DNA of 64,000 nucleotides from Clostridia bacterium (GCA_017519405.1 JAFWSH010000006.1:73284-137283), one strand, 5' to 3'; shown: positions 34,481-42,895, counted from the first letter of the stretch. Notes: generated by a model from the letters alone, not told the origin. Made by a program: numbers and translations.

Positions 34481-35473
34481 TCAGCTTAGGAACTTCCGGT
34501 GGCTAAGCTTCACATTGCTCTGATCCACCATAGCGTACTCCATTGTCGTCTCAATCTTGGAGTGGCCTAAGAGGCGCTGCACCTGTTCCACAGGCATCCC
34601 TTTGTCTATCGCACGGGTAGCCAAGGTGCGCCGGAACTTATGCGGATGTACCCGACCAACCTCCAATCTCCGACCAAGTTGCCTTACCCTGATTTCGACA
34701 CCGCTGATCTCAAGACGCCTATGTGGATTTTGTAATGATACGAACAGTGCGGGGTTGTCATCTGAGCGGCTTTCCAGATAGTTCCGCAGATGAACCTTAG
34801 TCCGTGCATCGAAGTATACAGGCCGTTCTTTGCTTCCTTTGCCAAAGACAACGCACTCCCTTCCTTCAAAATCGATATCTGCCCGGTTCAGCCGTACCAG
34901 TTCGCTGACGCGAATACCGGTGGAAGCCAACAGATCGATCATGGCCAAATCCCGCAGGCAGGTACACCCATCGCGCAATGCTTCCAAAGTCTCGTCGGTG
35001 TAGGTTTCCTTGACTTGCTTCTCCGATTTCACCTTGTGAATCCTGCGCACAGGGCTTTTCAAAATGTAGTCCTCATCCTCCAGCCAGGAAAAGAAGCTGG
35101 AAAAGATTCTCCTTAAGTTGTCAATGTTCGCTTTGCTGCAGTCGGTGCGCTGACGATAATCTGAGAGATAGGTACGCAGATCTTCCGTTTTCACCTGAGT
35201 CATCGGCATATTGAGACCGGCGAAGAGCTTTCTCAGCGTGGTTTCATAATACCGAACGGTCTTTCCACTGCAGCCTTCCACCCGTTTCGCATCAAGAAAC
35301 GCAGTCAGAAGTTGTTCGTTACTCGGCTCTGATGTGGCAGCTTTTCCCTCGGAAGGTGTGATGACGACTCTAGCAAGGCTTTCCTGAAGAACAGACTGCA
35401 GCTGCAAAAGCTGGGCGTTGTTGAGGGCGCTTTGCATTCCACGGAGGATGTTACTGATGAGCTGATCTTTCAT
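34481..35473 (-). CDS. XerC/D-like tyrosine recombinase within the type I locus
   Basis: 330 residues. Catalytic residues Arg188 (GIRVSEL), His278-x-x-Arg281 (HPHKFRR), His304 (LLGHS) and Tyr313 (MEYAMV) are all present, with an N-terminal core-binding domain. Recombinases of this type next to hsdS genes shuffle target-recognition domains. Its 3' end abuts the 28-base repeat shared by the cassette and the first hsdS. AGAGGTG precedes ATG 35473. Unlike the usual invertible layout, the repeats here are direct. Confidence 0.9.
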   Translation of the reverse strand: MKDQLISNILRGMQSALNNAQLLQLQSVLQESLARVVITPSEGKAATSEPSNEQLLTAFLDAKRVEGCSGKTVRYYETTLRKLFAGLNMPMTQVKTEDLRTYLSDYRQRTDCSKANIDNLRRIFSSFFSWLEDEDYILKSPVRRIHKVKSEKQVKETYTDETLEALRDGCTCLRDLAMIDLLASTGIRVSELVRLNRADIDFEGRECVVFGKGSKERPVYFDARTKVHLRNYLESRSDDNPALFVSLQNPHRRLEISGVEIRVRQLGRRLEVGRVHPHKFRRTLATRAIDKGMPVEQVQRLLGHSKIETTMEYAMVDQSNVKLSHRKFLS

Positions 35474-35522
35474 GTTGATACACCTCTTTCATTGATGTAC
35501 CAACATCCTGCACCAGCTGTAA

Positions 35523-36668
35523 TCAGCCAAAGATTCTGTTCATGATTGCTGTTCGGCTCTTTTCGAGGGATTCGAGGGCTTGTCGGATTGCCAATTTTGA
35601 TTTGTCAGTCTGTCTGTAGAACTCGACCAGATACTTCTGCCCCTCTTGAGGAAGATCTGGAACTGGGAATAAACGTATATCTTTCAAATTCAATCCGACT
35701 TGCGCAACACCCAGTACACTTTTCTGCATAACCTCCTGCATAATAGGGCTTTCCAATACACCCTTAACAAATAATGGGTCATACTTTTGCTTCAAAGAAA
35801 TACGGGCTGTATGTTGTGTGATATTTGCGCCTTCAAGTTCCTTTGGGACAATAGCGACACGACCAATCGTTCCACCGATGGATAAGAGCACATCACCCTT
35901 AAGAAGTGTAGACCGCAGATACTTAGAATTTAATTCCGGGCTTGTGTGAAGCATGTCATCAGTGTGAATTGTTCCATCAGTATAATCTTTCACGCGTACT
36001 ACCGGAACACCACCTTCGTAGTTAGTACCGGGCTTAACTATGCCATAAGTAACTGGACGATCGGCTGCAACCATATCCTGAATCAATACTACTTTTCCAC
36101 TTTCAGCATAAGGTTTAAGCATCTCTACAAATTGCGATTTCACAAGATCATCTGTGGCGACAATTAAGCTGAGATAATGACGTCTCAAGCGTTCATATGC
36201 CCAAAGCAAATCAGTAATATAATGTAATTGATCACCTTCTGGCAATTTGAATTCATATCCTTCAAAGTCTTTCCAGTTCAAAAAGTAATTTGTTGAACCA
36301 TGTCTGTGGGCTGTTGCATAACTCCAAAAAGCTTCGGTCTGAAAGATAAATGGTATAAGTCGCTGTGGCAGTATGCTCTCATCGCGTGTCCGGCACACAT
36401 AACTAACATCTGAACAAATGCCATCAAAGTTGACAACCCCTGCTTTGCGAAGATGAGGATTTCTGGACATCAACAGTACATCACCCGGACGAAAACGCAT
36501 ATGGAAAGCAGGGCCGATTGTACTACCTTGAAGAATGCCACGTTTGGTAATCTGTACCTCGCCACAATCAAAGTGCTCTCCACCAACATAGTATTCAAGC
36601 TCAGTGTCATCTTTATCAACTATTTCTTTGACGCGACATATGACATCTCGAAAAGCTACTTTCCTCAC
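35523..36668 (-). CDS. hsdS: Type I specificity subunit HsdS, second copy
   Basis: 381 residues from GTG 36668, which overlaps the stop of the first hsdS (GTGA); GGAGGG lies six bases upstream. Two target-recognition domains (about 1-150 and 190-340) are separated by the conserved helical region containing DDLVKSQFVEM and followed by a second conserved helix ending in the usual KSRTAIMNRIFG. It looks complete. With one of the two HsdM proteins it should define a methylation and restriction sequence different from the first HsdS. Confidence 0.9.
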   Translation of the reverse strand: MRKVAFRDVICRVKEIVDKDDTELEYYVGGEHFDCGEVQITKRGILQGSTIGPAFHMRFRPGDVLLMSRNPHLRKAGVVNFDGICSDVSYVCRTRDESILPQRLIPFIFQTEAFWSYATAHRHGSTNYFLNWKDFEGYEFKLPEGDQLHYITDLLWAYERLRRHYLSLIVATDDLVKSQFVEMLKPYAESGKVVLIQDMVAADRPVTYGIVKPGTNYEGGVPVVRVKDYTDGTIHTDDMLHTSPELNSKYLRSTLLKGDVLLSIGGTIGRVAIVPKELEGANITQHTARISLKQKYDPLFVKGVLESPIMQEVMQKSVLGVAQVGLNLKDIRLFPVPDLPQEGQKYLVEFYRQTDKSKLAIRQALESLEKSRTAIMNRIFG

Positions 36669-37744
36669 GCAACATCCCTCCTTTCACGGCGTTTGGGGCT
36701 TGTCTTGCCATCAATGAGATCCAGATATTTTGATTTGTCGGTCCGAATAATAAGGCTTTCGTATGCTGTTTGCAGCTCTATAGGCGGGAGCATGACCGGG
36801 ATGGTGTCCATGTTCTCACGATTAAGCTTTTTTTGATCGATGCCTGTAACCCAGTGACTTATATCCATGTATTTTATGTAATATTGTAGGAATACCATGT
36901 TCAGTTCTGGCTTGCATTGCAAAACATGCGCATGATTATTGACCCAAATCTTCCCGGTAACAATAAACGCAATATCATAGTTCCGAAACTCCAGAGCTTT
37001 CCCATCTTCAGATATAAGGAGATAAGTGCCATCCAAGCGAAAATCATTGACATGATCCACTATGCCTGTGGCTCCATAATATGGATAAGGGCCCTGCATG
37101 GCTTTTCTATCGCCCTCCTTAACCGGCTTTCGTTTGCTATCAAAGCAAACGGTCAGTTCCCCCAAGGGTACGGTTGCAAATCGTGCGGATTCTTTATTTG
37201 GTTCTCCGAACATCTCCACAAATTGCGATTTCACGAGATCATCCATCTGTGACAAAAGCCGCTTATACGCTTGACGAGTGCGTTCAAATCCCCATAACAG
37301 ACGAGCCAGTTCTCTCTGTTTATCAATTGGAGGAAGGCTGAATTCAAGCTCCTTTAGCGTTGACCAGTTGACAGTTGGAGATAAGGATCCCACGGAAATA
37401 CGAATGGCTGCATCCATGAAATAATCCGAGGCTATAAAGAATGGGAAGAAGGAAGGATCAACGACTTCCGTCTTTGGATGAAGAATCATACCATGTGCCG
37501 AGAACAATCCGTCATGCGGAGCGATTGCTGCACGCCTCAGATATGTATTCCTTCTGCCGAACAGCAAATCTCCCTTATGCATGACCAGCTTTTGACCAGT
37601 GATGTCAACATCGCTTCCCCAACGATGGACTGTTAAGTCACCTGTATCAAGGTGCTCTAGCCCAATATAAGTTGCTTTATCATCAGGTGTAGGGATGCGC
37701 TTTTCCTTGCTGTTTTCAGCTATCTGGCAAAACTTATATCGCAT
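36665..37744 (-). CDS. hsdS: Type I specificity subunit HsdS, first copy, atypical tail
   Basis: About 359 residues from ATG 37744, which overlaps the hsdM end (AGGGGG eight bases upstream). Two TRDs flank the central DDLVKSQFVEMFGE helix. After IIRTDKSKY the expected long C-terminal helix is replaced by about 20 basic residues (SPKRRERRDVA), so the tail looks cut or replaced, perhaps by past recombination at 36724-36741. The 28-base repeat at its centre matches the spare cassette. Confidence 0.88.
   Translation of the reverse strand: MRYKFCQIAENSKEKRIPTPDDKATYIGLEHLDTGDLTVHRWGSDVDITGQKLVMHKGDLLFGRRNTYLRRAAIAPHDGLFSAHGMILHPKTEVVDPSFFPFFIASDYFMDAAIRISVGSLSPTVNWSTLKELEFSLPPIDKQRELARLLWGFERTRQAYKRLLSQMDDLVKSQFVEMFGEPNKESARFATVPLGELTVCFDSKRKPVKEGDRKAMQGPYPYYGATGIVDHVNDFRLDGTYLLISEDGKALEFRNYDIAFIVTGKIWVNNHAHVLQCKPELNMVFLQYYIKYMDISHWVTGIDQKKLNRENMDTIPVMLPPIELQTAYESLIIRTDKSKYLDLIDGKTSPKRRERRDVA
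36724..36741. repeat. 18-base repeat after the second TRD of the first hsdS
   Basis: Identical to 33894-33911 at the end of the spare cassette, same orientation. Confidence 0.8.
37203..37230. repeat. 28-base repeat at the centre of the first hsdS
   Basis: Identical to 34448-34475, same orientation. It encodes S-Q-F-V-E-M-F-G between the two TRDs. Recombination between the two copies would delete about 2.76 kb and join the first TRD of this gene to the spare TRD in frame. Confidence 0.85.
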
Positions 37745-39221
37745 CAGTATTGCCCCCTTCAATCAAGTCCACTACAGACTGGCATTCTTCTGAACAAACA
37801 GCAGCTACTTCCATCCATTCTGCAATAGCATCTTCAACGGCGACAGTATCATCTGCTTCAGTAAAGCTCTGAACATATAATGGAATGCTGAGCTTCGAAT
37901 CATTTGCCAGTATTTCTTCAATGGTGGCTATCGAGGAGAACCTCTCTTCCTCCTGGTAGTTGAGGTAAGCATCTGCTACACGTTGAATCTGTTCTTCTGT
38001 CATGTAGCTTTCAGCGTTCTTTCTGGTAACTTCCAGCCTTGCATCAATAAACTGGACTTTGTGCCTGCGTTCTATTGGCTTGTTTGTTCTGCAGATGACG
38101 ATGCAGGCTTCCATGGGCGAATTATAGAAAAGATTCTTGCCGAGCCCAATGACACACTCAACAAGATCGCTCTCTACCAGTTTCCTGCGCATATCTTTTT
38201 CTTCTTCACGGAAAAGCACGCCGTGAGGGAACAGGATCGCGCATCGACCAGTATCTGGTTTAAGACTCTTCAGAATATGCTGAAAGAAAGCATAGTCAGC
38301 ACGGCCCTGTGGTGGTGTACCGAGGAAATTTCGACCATACTTATCGCTTTCAAACGCAGTGCGATCCCACTGTTTGATAGAGTATGGCGGATTAGCCAGC
38401 ACCAGATCAAACTGCTGAATCTGTCCGCCCACCACGAAAGCCGGATTGCGTAAGGTGTCTCCGGTGACAATGTGAAAGTCCGAAACTCCGTGAAGAAACA
38501 GGTTCATTCGACCGATAGCGCTGGTCAGGTCATTGATTTCCTGGCCATAGATTCTGACATTCCGATATTCCTGCCCATGTTCCCGGATCCAGGCGATAGA
38601 GGAAATCAGCATGCCTGCGCTGCCGCAGGTTGGATCATAGATGCTTTCCTGGCTCTGGGGCCGGAGCATCTCCGTCATCAGGTGAACCACGGTGCGGTTG
38701 GTATAGAACTCCTGCGCCGTGTGACCGCTGTCATCCGCAAACTTTTTGATCAGGTATTCATAGCCTTGGCCAAGTTCATCCTCGGGACAGTTCGCGATGG
38801 AGAGTGTAAGCCGGGAGAAATGCTCAAGCAGATCCTTCAGGAGGCGATCCGGTAGACGACTCTTGTTCGTCCACGCACCGTCGCCAAAGATGCCGGTGAG
38901 TTTCTCCCCATTGGCCTTTTCGATGGCCCGGAAGGCGTTCACTATTGCCTGACCGACATCTTCAGTCACCATACGAACATCTCTCCAATGGTGCCCCTTC
39001 GGGATGATGAACGTATGCTCATCGGCAAACAGGTCAGCGTCTTCGCCATACTGCGCTTCAAAAGCCGCGGTCTCTTCATCATAAACATCGCACAGCCGTT
39101 TGAAGAAGAGCAGCGGAAATATGTATTGCTTGTAGCTGCCGGCATCAATATTTGTGCGCAGCAATACGGCAGAACCCCACAGATAGGATTCTAGTTCCGA
39201 CATCGGGATGCGATCAGCCAT
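37734..39221 (-). CDS. hsdM: Type I N6-adenine methyltransferase subunit HsdM
   Basis: 495 residues. The N-terminal helical HsdM domain (1-140) is followed by the methyltransferase core with motif I DPTCGSAG (196-203) and catalytic NPPY (277-280). It should methylate adenine at the site chosen by HsdS. The start overlaps the end of the fusion gene by eight bases and AGGAGG lies upstream. It is the second HsdM of the locus, similar to but clearly diverged from the HsdM part of the fusion. Confidence 0.93.
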   Translation of the reverse strand: MADRIPMSELESYLWGSAVLLRTNIDAGSYKQYIFPLLFFKRLCDVYDEETAAFEAQYGEDADLFADEHTFIIPKGHHWRDVRMVTEDVGQAIVNAFRAIEKANGEKLTGIFGDGAWTNKSRLPDRLLKDLLEHFSRLTLSIANCPEDELGQGYEYLIKKFADDSGHTAQEFYTNRTVVHLMTEMLRPQSQESIYDPTCGSAGMLISSIAWIREHGQEYRNVRIYGQEINDLTSAIGRMNLFLHGVSDFHIVTGDTLRNPAFVVGGQIQQFDLVLANPPYSIKQWDRTAFESDKYGRNFLGTPPQGRADYAFFQHILKSLKPDTGRCAILFPHGVLFREEEKDMRRKLVESDLVECVIGLGKNLFYNSPMEACIVICRTNKPIERRHKVQFIDARLEVTRKNAESYMTEEQIQRVADAYLNYQEEERFSSIATIEEILANDSKLSIPLYVQSFTEADDTVAVEDAIAEWMEVAAVCSEECQSVVDLIEGGNTDAI

Positions 39222-41652
39222 TGATGTAGCCTCCTTCCTGTAGGAGCCTTGTCAGTTCGGCTTCAGCGGCTTTCACTTCCTCCAGTGCAGCCATGAAACG
39301 CTGCCGGACTTCAGCAGGAGAAATCGTTGGGGCCTGCGTCTTTTCAATGTAGGTGTTGACAGATAGTGTATAGCCCTTTTCGCGGATCGTGTCCAGATCC
39401 ACTACAGCGCACAGATCGATGACATCCTCATAGCGCTGCCACAACTGGTACACCCTCGCGATGTCCTCTTCTGTCATGATATTCTGCGCACGCTTCGGCG
39501 TAAAAATCGTACTAGCATCGATCATGCAGACTCTGCCGCGATGGGAAGCAGGCTTGTTGTTGTTCAGGAACAGGATGCAGGCGGAGACGCCAGCCCCGTA
39601 GAATACTCCGCCCACCAGCGTGATCACGGCTTCCAGCTTGTCAGACTCGATCAGTTGTTTCCGGATTTCACCTTCTTTGCCGCCATGGAACAATACGCCT
39701 TGCGGCATAACCACGGCGCAGCGGCCAGTGTCACGCTTCATGGAGCAAACCATATGCTGGAGCCAGGCGAAATCTGCATTGGAGTCCGGCGGGCAGCCCC
39801 AGATATTCCTGCCAAACTGATCCTGAGAGAAAGCTTCTGCGCCCCAGCCTTTGAGGCCGAAAGGCGGATTGGCTAATACGCAGTCAAAGCGCCGGATGGA
39901 CCCGCCGGAGAGAAACTGCGGATGCGTCAGCGTATCCTCCCGCAGGATACTGAACTCCTTTGCACCATGCAGGAACAGATTCATCCGGGCGATGGCAGAA
40001 GTCGAAAGGTTCTTCTCCTGTCCGAAGATATGTCCATAGGCCGCCTGCTCATTGCCCATCTGACGGATTGCTTCGATGAGCATGCCGCCGGTTCCGCAGG
40101 CCGGGTCATACACAGTATCACCGGGCTTTGGGGCCAGCAGCTGCACCATCAGCTTCACAATGGAACGGGGAGTATAGAACTCGCCTGCATTCTTTTTGCT
40201 CAAGTCGGCGAACTTCTTGATCAAGAATTCATAGGCATCGCCCATGATATCCGCCGAATAATTCTGATTTCCCTTTTTGACGGAGCTCATGTGCTCAATC
40301 AGATCTTTCAGGTCTGCATCTGTCAGTTTACCCTTGTCAGTCCAGCTCGCGTCATCAAAGGCAGAATACAGACCGGCCAGCGTGTCGGGATTGGCGTGCT
40401 CAATCCCCATCATGGCATTGACAATGGCTTGGCCTACGTCCTCGGTTGTTTGCCGCAGATCATTCCAATGGCATCCCGGCGGAATGATGAAGGTATGGAT
40501 CTCGGATTCCTCGAAGATTTCACTGTAATCGTCTCCGTACTGTGCGATGGCTGCCTGGGTCTCTTCATCGTAGCAGTCCGATATGCGCTGCAGAAACAGC
40601 AGCGGAATGATGTATTCCTTGAAATTCTCATGGCTGATATGGCCATGGAGTACATTGCAAGCCTGGTACAGGTGGCTGAAAAGCCTGCTTGCTGTTGTCT
40701 CCCGACTTTCGATTTCTGTTGAAGCTTCCGCCTGTTCCGTTATGCCGATGGCGTCCAGCATGGAAAGCTGGCGTGTTTCCTCCTGTGCCGGAGCAGGGTC
40801 TGCGGCAGCTTTCCCGGGCGTGAAGGACACCGGACGAGTCATGTCGATGCCTACCTTCTTCTCCAGCGCAATCCCATACGTGCCTTCGAAAGCATTCAGA
40901 ATACCAAGCTGTGTTTCGTCCAGAAAGGTCAACACATGATTCCGAATCTCCGCCGGAATCCCATAATACGCTTCTGCAATGCTGCCGGCCATCGCAGCGA
41001 TGGTATCGCTGTCACCGCCGATGGATATGGCATTTCGGATCGCATCCTCGAAGCTTGTAGACTCGAGGAAGGCTTCAATTGCCTGCGGGACACTGCCCTG
41101 ACAGGAAACATCAAATTCATAGGTGGGTCGGATCTGATCAAGCGTGAAATCGAGTGGATAGTACTCCTTATGGATGTGATCCCGGATTTCTAGCATGCTG
41201 GCACCTTGACGCGCCATAAAGATGGCAGCTGTGATTGCACGGGCGCCTTTCATACCTTCCGGGTGGTTATGAGTGACTCCTGTTACGACGTCTGATAAAC
41301 GCAGTGCCTCTTCCATGGAAGCCGCTGCCCACGCGCAGGGAGAGACACGCATCGCTGAGCCATTTCCCCAGCTGCCATAGGGAAGAGGTTTGTCTGATTG
41401 GAGCCATTGCCGAAAACGGCTACCATAACCGTGAGGGTATTTCTGACCCAGCTTGCGCATCGAGTTGGTTGTTAGCTCTGACAGTTTGTTCCAATCACCA
41501 TGGCAGTCCAAAATGGCTTGCGCTATCGCCAGTGTCATATTACTGTCATCTGTTGGATGGCATCGATAAGTCAGAAGCTCAAAATCCTTGGATTTGTGGT
41601 TATTCCACTCATAGCGTGAACCAGAGATGTCACCAATGATCGCACCGAGCAT
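39214..41652 (-). CDS. hsdM: ADP-ribosylglycohydrolase-HsdM fusion
   Basis: 812 residues. Residues 1-265 are an ADP-ribosylglycohydrolase (DraG/ARH type): GDISGSRYEW (7-16), metal ligands TDDS (34-37) and GGDSDTIAA (212-220). After a linker (about 270-318) comes a full HsdM: helical domain 320-460, motif I DPACGTGG (516-523) and NPPF (595-598). Both halves keep their key residues. The glycohydrolase would remove ADP-ribose from protein or nucleic acid, perhaps reversing attack by phage ADP-ribosyltransferases. The frame is continuous with no internal start evident, so it is a real fusion. GGAGG precedes ATG 41652. Confidence 0.92.
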   Translation of the reverse strand: MLGAIIGDISGSRYEWNNHKSKDFELLTYRCHPTDDSNMTLAIAQAILDCHGDWNKLSELTTNSMRKLGQKYPHGYGSRFRQWLQSDKPLPYGSWGNGSAMRVSPCAWAAASMEEALRLSDVVTGVTHNHPEGMKGARAITAAIFMARQGASMLEIRDHIHKEYYPLDFTLDQIRPTYEFDVSCQGSVPQAIEAFLESTSFEDAIRNAISIGGDSDTIAAMAGSIAEAYYGIPAEIRNHVLTFLDETQLGILNAFEGTYGIALEKKVGIDMTRPVSFTPGKAAADPAPAQEETRQLSMLDAIGITEQAEASTEIESRETTASRLFSHLYQACNVLHGHISHENFKEYIIPLLFLQRISDCYDEETQAAIAQYGDDYSEIFEESEIHTFIIPPGCHWNDLRQTTEDVGQAIVNAMMGIEHANPDTLAGLYSAFDDASWTDKGKLTDADLKDLIEHMSSVKKGNQNYSADIMGDAYEFLIKKFADLSKKNAGEFYTPRSIVKLMVQLLAPKPGDTVYDPACGTGGMLIEAIRQMGNEQAAYGHIFGQEKNLSTSAIARMNLFLHGAKEFSILREDTLTHPQFLSGGSIRRFDCVLANPPFGLKGWGAEAFSQDQFGRNIWGCPPDSNADFAWLQHMVCSMKRDTGRCAVVMPQGVLFHGGKEGEIRKQLIESDKLEAVITLVGGVFYGAGVSACILFLNNNKPASHRGRVCMIDASTIFTPKRAQNIMTEEDIARVYQLWQRYEDVIDLCAVVDLDTIREKGYTLSVNTYIEKTQAPTISPAEVRQRFMAALEEVKAAEAELTRLLQEGGYING

Positions 41653-41669
41653 TGTTTTGCCTCCAAACT

Positions 41670-41891
41670 TCAGGTTTCAGCCTTAACGGGATCTCGGACT
41701 ACTTCAACAATATCGCCAATATCGCAGTTGAGAGCTTCACATATGCGTAGCAGAACATCAGTAGTAAGGTTATCTCCACGTCCCAGCTTCGCAATACAGT
41801 TTGGGCTGATCCCTGTCATTTGCTGTAGTTTACGTTTGTTGAGGTTCTTGTCGATCAAAAGCTTCCATAGCTTATTATAACTGAGTCGCAT
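41670..41891 (-). CDS. XRE-family regulator at the head of the defence operon
   Basis: 73 residues from ATG 41891 (GGAGG five bases upstream). A Cro/CI-type helix-turn-helix, NKRKLQQMTGISPNCIAKLG, fills the protein, as in small single-domain regulators. First gene of the operon, 17 bases before the fusion gene, so it probably controls the whole run, typically as an autorepressor. Confidence 0.85.
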   Translation of the reverse strand: MRLSYNKLWKLLIDKNLNKRKLQQMTGISPNCIAKLGRGDNLTTDVLLRICEALNCDIGDIVEVVRDPVKAET

Positions 41892-41936
41892 GCTTACCTC
41901 CTCAATGATGCTGTGGACTGCACAATAATCCATATT

Positions 41937-41965
41937 ATTTTACCAGATTGTATCTCAATCCTCAA
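41937..41965 (-). promoter_or_regulatory. Promoter of the defence operon
   Basis: On the minus strand TTGAGG (41965-41960), 17 bases, TAAAAT (41942-41937), about 46 bases before the XRE start. I see no other clear promoter until the end of the operon. Confidence 0.65.
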
Positions 41966-42450
41966 GATGTAATTCACGATTGGTTACAAAAGCTTCCACG
42001 TCATGTAGTTGATGATCTGTTCTGATCGTCTGCTAATTCTGGCGGCCGTCATTAGAAATCTCACTTTCTCGTTAGCAGTCAGCTAATCAGCCTTCAAATC
42101 TGTTAGCTGTCAAGTTTGCTCACATAGGGAAGAACAGGCTGTAGCGTCTTTGTATGATAATCGCATAAAGACCGCCAAAGTGCATAAGCAGACCGCCTTT
42201 CTGTCGAATAATCCGCCACGCGTTAGCTGAGACTTTGGTGACGCAGAGATTTGTTAGCAGAATAATCCGCCAAAATTAGCTGGAAACAAGCCCGGTACCA
42301 AAATCTCGCGTTAGAAACCGAGGCATTCCGTTAGCAATCTGCTAACAGCCAGTTGAATTCTGTTAGCTGGAAGAACCCTGAAAAAGAAAAACGCCCGCTT
42401 TTGTTAGCAGGCTGCTGTTAGCAGCTTTTGCTTCCAAAATCAGGCAATTT

Positions 42451-42527
42451 TGGTGATCCCGGCGGGATTCGAACCCACGGCCTGTCGCTTAGGAGGCGAC
42501 CGCTCTATCCTGCTGAGCTACGGGACC
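42451..42527 (-). tRNA. tRNA-Arg (anticodon CCT), intact
   Basis: 77 bases including an encoded CCA. The acceptor stem GGTCCCG pairs with CGGGATC (one G-T pair), the anticodon loop is CTCCTAA, and the T-loop is TTCGAAT with a full stem. It decodes AGG. Its 5' half is duplicated at 42788-42826. The nearest promoter I can see is the one at 42896-42924, beyond that duplicate. Confidence 0.95.
42489..42527. repeat. attachment-site repeat, copy 1 (in intact tRNA-Arg)
   Basis: 39 bases covering the tRNA from its 5' end to the anticodon loop, identical to 42788-42826. Identity stops in the anticodon loop, a usual crossover place for tyrosine integrases. Confidence 0.85.
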
Positions 42528-42787
42528 ATGTGCCCGGAAAGCCTTATTTTTCAAGGATTTCCGAAGCTTGAAGAATTCTGTCTCTTGGTATATACTGGCA
42601 ATATCCGTTAGCAGATCGGGTGACCTGTTAGCTGGAATCTTGCCTTGGTCGGGTATTAACACCTCATTTTTGACTGAACGCCCGCCTTCTGTTAGCAGTT
42701 TGGCGGCCGTCCAGATCGCTTTGGAAGTGCAGATTTGCCCTGTCAGGGGAATCCCGTCACTCATTTTTGGCGGGCGTCAACCGCTTT

Positions 42788-42826
42788 ATTAGGAGGCGAC
42801 CGCTCTATCCTGCTGAGCTACGGGAC
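42788..42826 (-). pseudogene. 5' half of tRNA-Arg, attachment-site repeat copy 2
   Basis: Identical for 39 bases to the 5' half of the intact tRNA, then unrelated sequence. It keeps the original upstream promoter, so it is the chromosomal half left at the island edge. Confidence 0.9.
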
Positions 42827-42895
42827 CGTATCCCGGAAGGGCTTCCTTGTGGCGATCGGTGGCCGATGGCCGGCGAAGCTTCCGCGACGCTGCCC

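Larger units (their letters stand above)
42030..42722. repeat. Cluster of at least twelve GTTAGC motifs around tRNA-Arg
   Basis: Exact GTTAGC or its complement begins at 42071, 42102, 42222, 42253, 42330, 42341, 42362, 42403, 42417, 42607, 42627 and 42691. Several are part of a longer unit, CCGCC, 4-6 bases, TTAGC(A/T)G, in both orientations (for example near 42030, 42213, 42268, 42394 and 42682). They lie on both sides of the tRNA gene. This fits integrase or accessory-protein arm sites of an attachment region. I see no gene in 41966-42450. Confidence 0.7.

Noticed and set aside
36665-36741. First hsdS is a pseudogene because of its short, basic tail
   Set aside because: Both TRDs and the central helix are complete and the next gene overlaps its stop with a proper ribosome site; the tail is odd but not proof of inactivation.
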